Assembly (NCBI GenBank): GCA_000721275.1
Contig: JOFO01000064.1
Location: 1-29,466, forward strand
Source of the DNA: Microtetraspora glauca
Lineage (GTDB): Bacteria > Actinomycetota > Actinomycetes > Streptomycetales > Streptomycetaceae
Length of the DNA: 29,466 nt
Reading direction: 5' to 3'
The notes beneath the pieces were generated by a model. The model worked only from the letters and a program-made list of their open reading frames with translations, did not search any database and was not told the origin of the DNA. The position numbers and the translations under genes were made by a program. The number at the start of each line of letters is the position of its first letter. Within the stretch, counting starts at the first letter, position 1. This document shows, piece after piece, positions 7,947-15,656 of the stretch.

Positions 7947-8762
7947 ATGAAGAAGACGCTGCGCGCCCTCGTCCCGGCGCTGCTGCTGCTCGCCGTCACC
8001 GGCTGCGGCGACCGGTTCAAGCCGGGTGGGCCGGATCCGCTGGTCCCCATGCCCGCCCACGTACCGAAGGATCCCGTCTACGCCTCGGCGGACGAGGTCG
8101 TGGCGGCCCTCGAGGAGGCCGGGCTCCCGTGCGCGGTGATCCGGCGGTCCGGCCGGAGCAGCGCGGCCTGCACCACCGAGATCGGCGGGACGCGCGTCGA
8201 GAACCAGATCCAGGTGCTGAACACCACCGACTTCAGCCGGGACGAGGTCGGCGACTCCATCGACTCGTGGCGCGGCGGCGGCAACACGATCGTGGCGGCG
8301 GGCAACTGGTTCGTCCGCGTCGTACCGAACCAGGAGGCCCGCTACTCGCGGCGGATCGCCAAGGCCCTCGACGCCGTCGTCCTCCCACCCCCCTACCCCC
8401 TCCCCGACATCCCGGAGCAGCCCGCCTACGCCACGGTCGGCGCCCTCGCCGACGCGCTGGAGAAGGCCGGGCTCTGCGTGGGACGCAAGGAGATCGACGA
8501 GGACACAGCGCAGTGCGGGACAAGCCTCCCGAAGGAGAACCCGGCGTGCCCGCGCACCTCGCTCCTCACGCGGTACGACAGCGCGCGGGATCGCGACGAC
8601 GACCTCCGGCTGCACATCCGCGACGGCCGGGCGCCGGCCGAGATCGTGACAGCGGCCCGCTGGACGGCCGTCTACTGCGACCCCGCCGAAGCCCGCCGCG
8701 CCGCCGACGCCCTGGGCGCCGCCCTGATCCACCACAAGCGCGCCCCCGAACTGCCCGAGTGA
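7947..8762 (+). CDS. lipoprotein with internal duplication
   Basis: A 271-residue predicted membrane-anchored lipoprotein. The signal peptide is short (MKKTLRALVPALLLLAV) and ends in the lipobox VTGC. The mature part consists of two related halves. VYASADEVVAALEEAGLPC (about residue 46 on) resembles AYATVGALADALEKAGLC (about residue 155 on). Each half ends in a segment with an aromatic strand followed by an Arg/Ala-rich helix (YSRRIAKALDAV; ARRAADALGAAL). Cysteines are present in each half. The ATG lies 2 bases after the stop of the lysozyme-like gene, so it is in the same operon. A role as an envelope partner or immunity factor for that protein is possible but unproven. No named family is recognised. 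Confidence 0.9.
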   Translation: MKKTLRALVPALLLLAVTGCGDRFKPGGPDPLVPMPAHVPKDPVYASADEVVAALEEAGLPCAVIRRSGRSSAACTTEIGGTRVENQIQVLNTTDFSRDEVGDSIDSWRGGGNTIVAAGNWFVRVVPNQEARYSRRIAKALDAVVLPPPYPLPDIPEQPAYATVGALADALEKAGLCVGRKEIDEDTAQCGTSLPKENPACPRTSLLTRYDSARDRDDDLRLHIRDGRAPAEIVTAARWTAVYCDPAEARRAADALGAALIHHKRAPELPE

Positions 8763-8806
8763 GCGCGCGCGTGTGGTGAACCGCGAGTTCACGAGGAGAA
8801 GAACCG

Positions 8807-9331
8807 TTGAAGCTCCGCCGCCCGGCACGGGCCTTCTCTCCGGTCCCGGGCGCCGTTCTCGCCGCAGGGCTGGTGCTCGGCGGCTGCACGGCCGCGCCCT
8901 CGGACCGTTCCCCGCGCCCGGCTCCCTCTCCCAGCTGGCAGAAGGCCGCGGGTGCTCCGGAGGCGGCGGCGTTCATGCGGGTCCGGATTCCGGAGGGGGC
9001 CACGGAGGTGAAGGGGGCGGTACGGGTGCAGCCGCAGGAGAACATCTACCTGCTGTCCTTCGTCACGAGCGAGCCCATCGCGCGGACGATCACCGAGGAC
9101 CTGCGTCCCGACGCCCCTCTGGCCGTGGAAGATCCTTCTTCCTCGTCGCTCAGCGGGGACGGGTTCACGCACCTGGGCCTCACACCGCCGCAGGAGCTCA
9201 AGGGCGCGCGGACGACGAGCGCGTGCCCGCCCTGCGCGGGGGACTCCAGGCGGCGCCACGTCCAGGGCCTCGAGATCCACGTCGGCGAGGTCGCGGACGG
9301 GCGGGTGCGGGTCTACCTGGCGGCGTACTGA
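8807..9331 (+). CDS. small lipoprotein of unknown function
   Basis: A 174-residue predicted lipoprotein: positively charged N-terminus (MKLRRPARAF), hydrophobic stretch, and lipobox VLGGC near residue 27, followed by a Ser/Pro-rich linker. The mature domain holds FMRVRIPEGATEVKGAVRV and a C-terminal strand GRVRVYLAAY, suggesting a compact beta-rich fold. The start is TTG at 8807, chosen because GAGGAGA lies 7 bases upstream and the signal peptide begins there. It is 44 bases after the duplicated lipoprotein gene and probably the last gene of that operon. The family is not recognised. Confidence 0.85.
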   Translation: MKLRRPARAFSPVPGAVLAAGLVLGGCTAAPSDRSPRPAPSPSWQKAAGAPEAAAFMRVRIPEGATEVKGAVRVQPQENIYLLSFVTSEPIARTITEDLRPDAPLAVEDPSSSSLSGDGFTHLGLTPPQELKGARTTSACPPCAGDSRRRHVQGLEIHVGEVADGRVRVYLAAY

Positions 9332-9456
9332 AGGGCTGCGGACCCTGTGATCGGTCCAGGGCCGCGGCCGTACGCAAGGGGTGGCGCGTCCGGGTGACCT
9401 CGGCGTGTCGTTCCGACGCCGCGGGCCCGTCCGAGCGCACCGTGGACGTGGCCGTC

Positions 9457-9473
9457 GGGAGGTAAAACCTTCC
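9457..9473 (-). terminator. weak hairpin downstream of the CAT tRNA
   Basis: A 7-bp stem with one G-T pair (arms 9457-9463 and 9467-9473) and a 3-base loop lies 20 bases beyond the tRNA 3' end on the minus strand. A second perfect palindrome, CCACAG-TC-CTGTGG at 9479-9492, overlaps the encoded CCA. Either may act in 3' end formation or termination; the evidence is modest. Confidence 0.3.
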
Positions 9474-9492
9474 TGCGTCCACAGTCCTGTGG

Positions 9493-9566
9493 TGGGGCGG
9501 GTGGGACTCGAACCCACGGCCGACGGATTATGAGTCCGCTGCTCTAACCGGCTGAGCTACCGCCCC
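9493..9566 (-). tRNA. tRNA with CAT anticodon (elongator Met or Ile2)
   Basis: A complete cloverleaf on the minus strand: acceptor GGGGCGG paired with CCGCCCC, D-arm GCTC/GAGC, anticodon stem GCGGA/TCCGT, loop CTCATAA, T-arm GTGGG-TTCGAGT-CCCAC, discriminator A, and an encoded CCA at 9490-9492. The anticodon (9530-9532) is CAT. The initiator type is excluded because base 1 pairs with base 72 and the three G-C pairs of the initiator anticodon stem are absent. Sequence alone does not settle elongator Met versus lysidine-modified Ile2. Confidence 0.95.
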
Positions 9567-9705
9567 CGACCGACGCGCGTACAAGTGTGCGCGCCGTCCT
9601 GCCGCAGCATAGCCGCTCATACGATCTCCTGCTTCGGGTGATCGGCAGGAGCGGGTCTGCTCACCGGGGAAGACAGCGGAGCGGAGCGGATGGTTCCCGG
9701 GAAAG

Positions 9706-9735
9706 CGAAAGAGGACCCCTCAGGGTCCTCTTTCG
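9706..9735 (-). terminator. strong terminator of the tRNA-Asn pair
   Basis: A perfect 13-bp stem (CGAAAGAGGACCC at 9706-9718 with GGGTCCTCTTTCG at 9723-9735) closes a 4-base loop. It begins 5 bases beyond the 3' end of the second transcribed tRNA-Asn gene and matches the hairpins commonly found behind Streptomyces tRNA genes. Confidence 0.9.
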
Positions 9736-9740
9736 ATCTG

Positions 9741-9813
9741 CTCCCCCGACTGGACTCGAACCAGTAACCCTCCGGTTAACAGCCGAATGCTCTGCCAATT
9801 GAGCTACAGGGGA
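9741..9813 (-). tRNA. tRNA-Asn (GTT), distal copy
   Basis: A 73-base cloverleaf on the minus strand with acceptor TCCCCTG/CGGGGGA, discriminator G, D-arm GCTC/GAGC, anticodon loop CTGTTAA (anticodon GTT, bases 9778-9780) and T-arm ACTGG-TTCGAGT-CCAGT. CCA is not encoded. The anticodon stem is TTCGG/CCGGA, with one T-G pair. It lies 5 bases after the other tRNA-Asn in the same transcript. Confidence 0.97.
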
Positions 9814-9818
9814 TTGCG

Positions 9819-9891
9819 CTCCCCCGACTGGACTCGAACCAGTAACCTGCCGGTTAACAGCCGGCTGCTCTGCCAATTGAGCTACAGGGGA
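9819..9891 (-). tRNA. tRNA-Asn (GTT), promoter-proximal copy
   Basis: A 73-base cloverleaf on the minus strand, nearly identical to its tandem neighbour. The anticodon loop is CTGTTAA (GTT). The anticodon stem is GCCGG/CCGGC, fully Watson-Crick, and the variable loop is AGGTT rather than GGGTT. CCA is not encoded. Confidence 0.97.
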
Positions 9892-9956
9892 TTGCTGCGG
9901 TGCACCGAACGGTCCTGGCCCGGTTCTCCCGGGCGGCGGGCGCTCGCTGCGAGACA

Positions 9957-9963
9957 TACATTA
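9957..9963. promoter_or_regulatory. AT-rich patch between divergent tRNA-Asn and YtxH genes
   Basis: The 146-bp spacer 9892-10037 holds one AT-rich patch. It reads TACATT on the plus strand (9957-9962) and TAATGT on the minus strand (9958-9963). Either could be a -10 box, for the YtxH-like gene or the tRNA-Asn pair respectively. No matching -35 is convincing. Confidence 0.3.
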
Positions 9964-10037
9964 GCGCAAGCAGGGGGGTGCTCCGCCAATCGGTATCCCG
10001 AGGGCATCCCCAGGACCTTCCAGGGAAGGATCGCAGT

Positions 10038-10352
10038 GTGCGGTACAAGCTGACGTTCGCGGTGGGACTCGCGCTCGGTTACGTGATCGGCACGCGCGCG
10101 GGGCGGGAACGGTACGAACGGATGAAGAAGGCCGCCCAGGACTTCGCGCAGAATCCGGCGGTGCGGAACGCCGCCGAGACCGCCGCGCAGACCGGCCGGC
10201 AGTACGCCGGGAAGGCGGCGCACGTGGTCGGCGACAAGGTGGGCGACCACCTGCCGCCGGCCGTCGCCGACCGGGTGTCCGCTCTGCGCGGGCGCGCGCA
10301 CGCCAACGGGCAGGTCGGCGAGGACGACGACTGGGGCACCACCAACACCTGA
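10038..10352 (+). CDS. YtxH-like small membrane-anchored protein
   Basis: A 104-residue protein. The N-terminus is one membrane segment (YKLTFAVGLALGYVIGTRAG, residues 3-22), followed by a basic stretch RERYERMKK and an Ala-rich amphipathic helix, then an acidic tail. This is the layout of YtxH/general-stress-type proteins of unknown biochemical role. The GTG start at 10038 follows GGAAGGA at 10024-10030 with a 7-base gap. It is divergent from the tRNA-Asn pair and lies 36 bases before the sugar kinase gene. Confidence 0.85.
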   Translation: MRYKLTFAVGLALGYVIGTRAGRERYERMKKAAQDFAQNPAVRNAAETAAQTGRQYAGKAAHVVGDKVGDHLPPAVADRVSALRGRAHANGQVGEDDDWGTTNT

Positions 10353-10388
10353 CCCGCTCCGGCCGCGCGTGCGGCAGAATCGGGTGTC

Positions 10389-11828
10389 ATGGGGATAGTC
10401 GCCGGACTCGACAGTTCTTCGGACGCCACGCGCATCGTCGTCTGTGACACCGACACGGGCGCCGTACTGCGGCAGGGGCATGCCCCGCACCCGGTGGACG
10501 CCAAGGCCACCGACGTCGACCCGCAGGCGTGGCTCCTCTCGCTCGGGGAGGCCGCGACCGGCGGGCTCCTCGAAGGCGTGGAGGCCATCGGCGTCTGCGC
10601 GCAGGCGCACGGCGTCGTGCCGCTCGACGACCGCGGCGGCCTGGTGCGGCCCGCGATGGTCGGCAACGACAAGCGGGCCCAGGTCGCCGCGGCCGACCTC
10701 GTGGACGCGCTCGGCGGACGCGACGCCTGGGCCGAGGCCGTCGGCACCGTCCCGCAGGCGGGGCTGCCGGTCGCGAAGCTGCGCTGGCTGGCCCGTACCG
10801 AACCCGAGAACGCGCGGCGGACCGCCGCCGTCCTCCAGCCGCACGACTGGCTGGTCTGGCAGCTCCTCGGCCGCCCCGCCCGCCGCACCACCGACCGCGG
10901 CGCCGCCTCCGGCACCGGCTACTGGTCCGCCCGCACCGGCGCCTACCGCCCCGACCTCGTCGAGCTGGCCCTCGGGCAGGGCGCCGCGCTGCCCGAGGTG
11001 CTCGGGCCCGCCGAGCCCGCCGGCACCACGCCCGAGGGGCTGCTGATCTCCGCCGGCACCGGCGAGACCATGGCCGCCGCCTTCGGGCTCGGCCTCGGCG
11101 CCGGCGACGCCGTCGTGTCGCTCGGCGCCTCCGGCTCCGTCATGGCCGTCCACCACGAGGCCGTGGACCGGCCGGGCGCCGCCGTCACCTCGTACGCCGA
11201 CGCCACCGGCATGCACCTGCCGGTCGTCTCCGTCTCCAACGCGGTCCGGACTCTGCGCGGCACCGCCGAGATGCTGGGCCTGGAGTCACTCGACGAGCTG
11301 TCCGCGCTCGCCCTGAAGTCCACCCCCGGCTCCTCCGGCCTGGTGCTGCTCCCCTATCTGGAGGGCGAGCGGACCCCGCACCTGCCGCACGCCGCCGGCA
11401 CCCTCACCGGGCTGCGGCGCGAGGCCATGAAGCCCGAGCACCTGGCGCGGGCCGCGTTCGAGGGCATGCTGTGCGGGCTCGGCGACGCGCTCGACGTGGT
11501 GCGCGGCCGGGGCGTCGAGGTCCGGCGGATCTTCCTGCTCGGCGCGGCGGCGGCGCTGCCCGCCGTCCAGGCCCTGGCGCCCGCGCTGTTCGGCGCGCAG
11601 GTCGTCGTCCCCCAGCCGGCCGACTACGCGGCGCTGGGCGCGGCCCGGCAGGCCGCCTGGGCGCTGGGCGTCGCGCGCGGCACGCTCGCGCCGTCCGCTC
11701 CCCCGGCCTGGCAGGGCGCGGCGGCGCAGATCCTGGAGCCGGGCGAGGAGCTGGCGGTGGGCCAGTCGGTGCGCCGGCAGTTCGCGGCGGCGCGGGAGCA
11801 GATCCACCCGGGGGCCTTCGACGCATGA
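10389..11828 (+). CDS. xylB: FGGY-family carbohydrate kinase, xylulokinase-like
   Basis: A 479-residue cytoplasmic ATP-dependent sugar kinase, likely phosphorylating D-xylulose. The N-terminal ATPase-fold strand reads GIVAGLDSSSDATRIVVCD. Mid-protein is DRGAASGTGYW, typical of xylulokinases. A glycine-rich phosphate loop region follows (VSLGASGSVMAV). The C-terminal domain has FEGMLCGLGDALD and a LLGAAAALPAVQ segment near the adenine pocket. Length fits the family (about 480-500). Start ATG 10389 has no obvious ribosome site; a CAGAAT hexamer 8 bases upstream leaves a leaderless start possible. No xylose isomerase or transporter is next to it, so the substrate is assigned by family resemblance only. 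Confidence 0.85.
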   Translation: MGIVAGLDSSSDATRIVVCDTDTGAVLRQGHAPHPVDAKATDVDPQAWLLSLGEAATGGLLEGVEAIGVCAQAHGVVPLDDRGGLVRPAMVGNDKRAQVAAADLVDALGGRDAWAEAVGTVPQAGLPVAKLRWLARTEPENARRTAAVLQPHDWLVWQLLGRPARRTTDRGAASGTGYWSARTGAYRPDLVELALGQGAALPEVLGPAEPAGTTPEGLLISAGTGETMAAAFGLGLGAGDAVVSLGASGSVMAVHHEAVDRPGAAVTSYADATGMHLPVVSVSNAVRTLRGTAEMLGLESLDELSALALKSTPGSSGLVLLPYLEGERTPHLPHAAGTLTGLRREAMKPEHLARAAFEGMLCGLGDALDVVRGRGVEVRRIFLLGAAAALPAVQALAPALFGAQVVVPQPADYAALGAARQAAWALGVARGTLAPSAPPAWQGAAAQILEPGEELAVGQSVRRQFAAAREQIHPGAFDA

Positions 11829-11831
11829 CGT

Positions 11832-11879
11832 GCCTGACGTACGCCTGAGGTGCCTGACGTACGCCTGACTTACGCCTGA
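11832..11879 (+). repeat. five helically phased GCCTGA repeats upstream of ABC operon
   Basis: GCCTGA occurs at 11832, 11843, 11852, 11863 and 11874, with start-to-start spacings of 11, 9, 11 and 11 bases, about one helical turn each. The first four copies lie in two nearly identical 20-bp direct repeats (11831-11850 and 11851-11870). The array sits between the kinase stop and the exporter start and may be an operator. A small perfect inverted repeat, ACGCG-GAAAA-CGCGT, follows at 11881-11895. Confidence 0.55.
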
Positions 11880-11931
11880 CACGCGGAAAACGCGTCGTAA
11901 CGGTCGGGGCCGCGGCGCGATAGTGGGAACC

Positions 11932-13665
11932 GTGCTCATAAGACTTCTCCGAACCCACCTGCGGCCCTACCGAAAACCCCTCGCCCTGCTCGTCCTGCTC
12001 CAGTTCCTGGCGACCTGCGCGAGCCTCTACCTGCCGACCCTGAACGCCGACATCATCGACCACGGTGTCGTCCAGGGGGACACCGGCTACATCCTGCGGT
12101 TCGGCGCGCTGATGATCGGCGTGTCCGTGGTGCAGGTGCTGTGCAACGTCGGGGCCGTGTACTTCGGCGCGCGGACCGCGTCCGCGGTCGGCCGGGACCT
12201 GCGCGGCGCCGTGTACGACCGGGTGCAGTCGTTCTCGGCGCGCGAGCTCGGCCAGTTCGGCGCGCCGTCGCTGATCACCCGGACGACCAACGACGTCCAG
12301 CAGGTCCAGATGCTGGTGCTGATGGCGTTCACCCTGATGGTCTCCGCGCCCATCATGTGCGTCGGCGGCATCGTGATGGCGCTCGGCCAGGACGTGCCGC
12401 TCTCCGGCGTGCTGCTGGCGGTGGTGCCGGTGCTCGGCGTCTCCGTGTCGCTGATCGTGAAGCGGATGCGACCGCTCTTCCGGACCATGCAGGAGCGCCT
12501 GGACACGGTGAACCGGGTGCTGCGCGAGCAGATCACCGGCAACCGGGTGATCCGCGCGTTCGTGAAGGACGGGTACGAGGAGGAGCGTTTCCGCGGCGCC
12601 AACCGCGAGCTGACCGACGTGTCGATGGCGACGGGCCGGCTGATGGCGCTGATGTTCCCGACCGTGATGACGGTGGTGAACGTGTCCAGCGTGGCCGTGG
12701 TCTGGTTCGGCGCGCACCGCATCGACAGCGGCGGGATGGAGATCGGCGCGCTGACCGCCTTCCTCGCCTATCTGATGCAGATCGTGATGGCGGTCATGAT
12801 GGCCACCTTCATGTTCATGATGGTGCCGCGCGCCGAGGTGTGCGCCGAGCGGATCGAGGAGGTCCTGGCGACGGAGTCGAGCGTCGTCCCGCCGGCGGAG
12901 CCGGTGACGGAGCTCGGCCGGCGCGGGCACCTGGAGGTCAGGAGCGCGGACTTCCGGTACCCGGGCGCGGAGGAGTCGGTGCTGCGGGACGTGGAGCTGG
13001 TGGCCCGGCCCGGCGAGACCACCGCGATCATCGGCTCGACCGGCTCCGGCAAGTCGACGCTGCTGGGCCTGGTGCCGCGGCTGTTCGACGTGACGGGCGG
13101 CGAGGTGCTGGTCGACGGGGTGGACGTGCGGCGGCTGGACCCGGCGCTGATGGCGCGGACGGTCGGGCTCGTGCCGCAGAAGCCGTACCTGTTCTCCGGG
13201 ACGGTGGCGTCGAACCTGCGGTACGGGAACCCGGACGCGACCGACGAGGAGCTGTGGCACGCCCTGGAGGTGGCCCAGGCCGCCGACTTCGTACGGAAGC
13301 TGGAGCGCGGCCTGGAGGCGCCGGTGGCGCAGGGCGGCACCAACGTGTCCGGCGGGCAGCGGCAGCGGCTCGCGATCGCGCGGACGCTCGTGCAGCGGCC
13401 GGAGATCTACCTCTTCGACGACTCGTTCTCCGCGCTCGACTACGAGACGGACGCCCGGCTGCGGGCGGCGCTCGCGGCGGAGACGGCGGACGCGACCGTG
13501 GTGATCGTCGCCCAGCGGGTGTCGACCATCCGGGACGCCGACCGGATCGTGGTCCTCGACGAGGGCCGGGTCGTCGGCACCGGGCGGCACCACGAGCTGA
13601 TGGCGGGGAACGAGACGTACCGGGAGATCGTGCTCTCCCAGCTGACCGAGGCGGAGGCTGCCTGA
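11932..13665 (+). CDS. ABC exporter subunit with degenerate ATP site
   Basis: A 577-residue half-transporter: six membrane segments (about residues 15-300) then an ATPase domain. Walker A is GSTGSGKST (Lys374), the signature is VSGGQ, and Walker B ends in FDD: the catalytic Glu is replaced by Asp497. The switch His is Gln528 (VAQRVST). These changes define the degenerate subunit of heterodimeric type IV exporters (BmrC/TM287-like). The second subunit gene overlaps by one base (TGATG). Start GTG 11932 is preferred over GTG 11923; neither has a strong ribosome site. A TAGTGG hexamer 5 bases before 11932 suggests a possible leaderless transcript. The likely role is export of a lipid, drug or peptide; the substrate is unknown. 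Confidence 0.92.
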   Translation: MLIRLLRTHLRPYRKPLALLVLLQFLATCASLYLPTLNADIIDHGVVQGDTGYILRFGALMIGVSVVQVLCNVGAVYFGARTASAVGRDLRGAVYDRVQSFSARELGQFGAPSLITRTTNDVQQVQMLVLMAFTLMVSAPIMCVGGIVMALGQDVPLSGVLLAVVPVLGVSVSLIVKRMRPLFRTMQERLDTVNRVLREQITGNRVIRAFVKDGYEEERFRGANRELTDVSMATGRLMALMFPTVMTVVNVSSVAVVWFGAHRIDSGGMEIGALTAFLAYLMQIVMAVMMATFMFMMVPRAEVCAERIEEVLATESSVVPPAEPVTELGRRGHLEVRSADFRYPGAEESVLRDVELVARPGETTAIIGSTGSGKSTLLGLVPRLFDVTGGEVLVDGVDVRRLDPALMARTVGLVPQKPYLFSGTVASNLRYGNPDATDEELWHALEVAQAADFVRKLERGLEAPVAQGGTNVSGGQRQRLAIARTLVQRPEIYLFDDSFSALDYETDARLRAALAAETADATVVIVAQRVSTIRDADRIVVLDEGRVVGTGRHHELMAGNETYREIVLSQLTEAEAA

Positions 13666-15593
13666 TGGCCGGTCCTGGCGGACGCATGATGGCCGGGGGC
13701 GCCCCGGGTGAGCGGTCGATGGACTTCAAGGGGTCCTCGAAGCGGCTGCTGCGGCAGCTGGCGCCGGAGAAGGGCGCGCTGTGGGTGATGCTGCTCGCCG
13801 GCGTGCTGTCGGTGGCGGGCGCGGTGGTCGGCCCGAAGATCCTCGGCAGGGCGACCGACCTGGTCTTCGCGGGCGTGGTCGGGCGGCAGCTGCCGGAGGG
13901 CGTGACGAAGGCGCAGGCGCTGGAGAGGCTGCGGGCGGACGGCGACGGCGGGATGGCGGACATGCTGTCCGGGGTCGCCTTCACGCCCGGGCGGGGCATC
14001 GACTTCGGCGCGGTCGGCGAGGTGCTGCTGCTCGCGCTGGCGGTGTACGTGGTGGCGGGCCTGCTGATGCTGGTGTCCACCCGGATGTCGATCAAGGTGA
14101 TCAACCGGACCGTGTACCGGATGCGGGAGGACGTCCAGACGAAGCTGGCGCGGCTGCCGCTGTCGTACTTCGACCGGGCGAAGCGCGGCGAGGTGCTGTC
14201 GCGGGCGACCAACGACATCGACAACATCTCGCAGACGCTCCAGCAGTCGATGGGCCAGCTCATCAACTCGCTGCTGACGATCGTCGGCGTGCTGGCGATG
14301 ATGTTCTGGATCTCGCCGCTGCTCGCGCTCGTCGCCCTGGTGACGGTGCCGGTGTCCGTGGTGGTGGCGGCGCGGATCGGCAAGCGCTCGCAGCCGCACT
14401 TCGTGCAGCATTGGAAGTCGACGGGCGCGCTCAACGCGCACGTCGAGGAGATGTACACCGGGCACACGCTGGTGAAGGTCTTCGGCCGGCAGGACGAGGC
14501 GGCGGAGGGCTTCCGGGAGCAGAACGAGGCGCTGTACGAGGCCGGTTTCCGGGCGCAGTTCAACAGCGGCATGATGCAGCCGGTGATGTTCTTCGTCTCG
14601 AACATCAACTACGTGCTGGTGGCGGTGGTCGGCGGGCTGCGGGTGGCGAGCGGCACGCTGTCCATCGGCGACGTGCAGGCCTTCATCCAGTACTCGCGCC
14701 AGTTCTCGATGCCGCTGACGCAGGTGGCGTCGATGGCGAACCTGGTCCAGTCGGGCGTCGCCTCGGCGGAGCGGATCTTCGAACTGCTCGACGCGGAGGA
14801 GCAGGAGCCGGACGCGCCGGTCTCCGAGAAGCCGCGCGACGTGAAGGGCCGGGTGGAGCTGGACCACGTCTCGTTCCGCTACGAGCCCGACAAGCCGCTC
14901 ATCGAGGACCTGTCGCTCAGCGTGGAGCCGGGCCAGACGGTCGCGATCGTCGGCCCGACGGGCGCCGGCAAGACGACGCTGGTCAACCTGCTCATGCGGT
15001 TCTACGAGGTGACCGGCGGCCGGATCACGCTGGACGGCACGGACATCGCGGCGATGTCCCGGGAGGAGCTGCGGGCCGGGATCGGCATGGTCCTGCAGGA
15101 CACGTGGCTGTTCGGCGGGACGATCGCCGACAACATCGCGTACGGCGCCACCCGCGAGGTGACCCGGGCGGAGGTCGAGGAGGCCGCGCGGGCGGCCCAC
15201 GCCGACCGGTTCGTCCGCACCCTGCCGGACGGCTACGACACGGTGGTGGACGACGACGGGGCGGCGGTCAGCGCGGGCGAGAAGCAGCTGATCACCATCG
15301 CCCGGGCGTTCCTGTCGGACCCGGTGCTGCTGGTCCTCGACGAGGCGACGAGCTCGGTCGACACCCGGACCGAGGTGCTCATCCAGAAGGCGATGGCCCG
15401 GCTGGCCCAGGGCCGTACCTCCTTCGTCATCGCGCACCGGCTCTCCACGATCCGCGACGCGGACGTGATCCTGGTGATGGAGAACGGCTCGATCGTGGAG
15501 CAGGGCACGCACCAGGAGCTGCTGGCGGCGGGCGGGGCGTACGCCCGGCTGTACGCGGCGCAGTTCGCGGAGGCGGCCGTGGAGGTCGACTGA
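13665..15593 (+). CDS. ABC exporter subunit with canonical ATP site
   Basis: A 642-residue half-transporter and partner of the preceding gene. It has a longer N-terminus and an insert between the first membrane segments (about residues 65-115). The ATPase domain has Walker [10 protein letters not shown] (Lys436), Walker [11 protein letters not shown] with catalytic Glu560, and His591 in IAHRLST. Its signature is the altered VSAGE. In the heterodimer, this subunit's intact Walker motifs would meet the partner's intact VSGGQ, giving one active site. The degenerate site pairs the other subunit's Asp497 with this VSAGE. The start ATG overlaps the upstream stop. A frameshifted paralogue of this subunit lies at the right end of the window. 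Confidence 0.95.
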   Translation: MAGPGGRMMAGGAPGERSMDFKGSSKRLLRQLAPEKGALWVMLLAGVLSVAGAVVGPKILGRATDLVFAGVVGRQLPEGVTKAQALERLRADGDGGMADMLSGVAFTPGRGIDFGAVGEVLLLALAVYVVAGLLMLVSTRMSIKVINRTVYRMREDVQTKLARLPLSYFDRAKRGEVLSRATNDIDNISQTLQQSMGQLINSLLTIVGVLAMMFWISPLLALVALVTVPVSVVVAARIGKRSQPHFVQHWKSTGALNAHVEEMYTGHTLVKVFGRQDEAAEGFREQNEALYEAGFRAQFNSGMMQPVMFFVSNINYVLVAVVGGLRVASGTLSIGDVQAFIQYSRQFSMPLTQVASMANLVQSGVASAERIFELLDAEEQEPDAPVSEKPRDVKGRVELDHVSFRYEPDKPLIEDLSLSVEPGQTVAIVGPTGAGKTTLVNLLMRFYEVTGGRITLDGTDIAAMSREELRAGIGMVLQDTWLFGGTIADNIAYGATREVTRAEVEEAARAAHADRFVRTLPDGYDTVVDDDGAAVSAGEKQLITIARAFLSDPVLLVLDEATSSVDTRTEVLIQKAMARLAQGRTSFVIAHRLSTIRDADVILVMENGSIVEQGTHQELLAAGGAYARLYAAQFAEAAVEVD

Positions 15594-15616
15594 CCGGGTG
15601 TCCGGCCGCAGGTCGG

Positions 15617-15646
15617 AGGGCCCGTGCCGGAGGCGGCGCGGGCCCT
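15617..15646. terminator. bidirectional terminator between ABC operon and sigma factor gene
   Basis: A 13-bp stem with one G-T pair (arms 15617-15629 and 15634-15646) and a GAGG loop lies between two convergent stop codons, 24 bases from one and 11 from the other. The arms begin AGGGCCCG and end CGGGCCCT. Its position suits termination of both transcripts. Confidence 0.9.
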
Positions 15647-15656
15647 TCGCGCGTCC

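Noticed and set aside
9493..9566. CAT tRNA as initiator tRNA-fMet
   Set aside because: The first acceptor pair is a normal G-C and the anticodon stem lacks three consecutive G-C pairs, both required for initiator tRNA.
9626..9651. CTCCTGC/GCAGGAG inverted repeat upstream of the CAT tRNA
   Set aside because: A 7-bp repeat with a 12-base spacer in an intergenic region; no position or flanking signal decides between operator, terminator and chance.
11881..11895. ACGCG-GAAAA-CGCGT as terminator of the kinase gene
   Set aside because: A 5-bp stem without T-run is too weak for a terminator call; it is noted only as part of the upstream region of the exporter.
13440..15512. 690-residue minus-strand open frame opposite the ABC genes
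   Set aside because: Arg/His-rich antisense shadow with no domain, opposite two clear ABC subunits.
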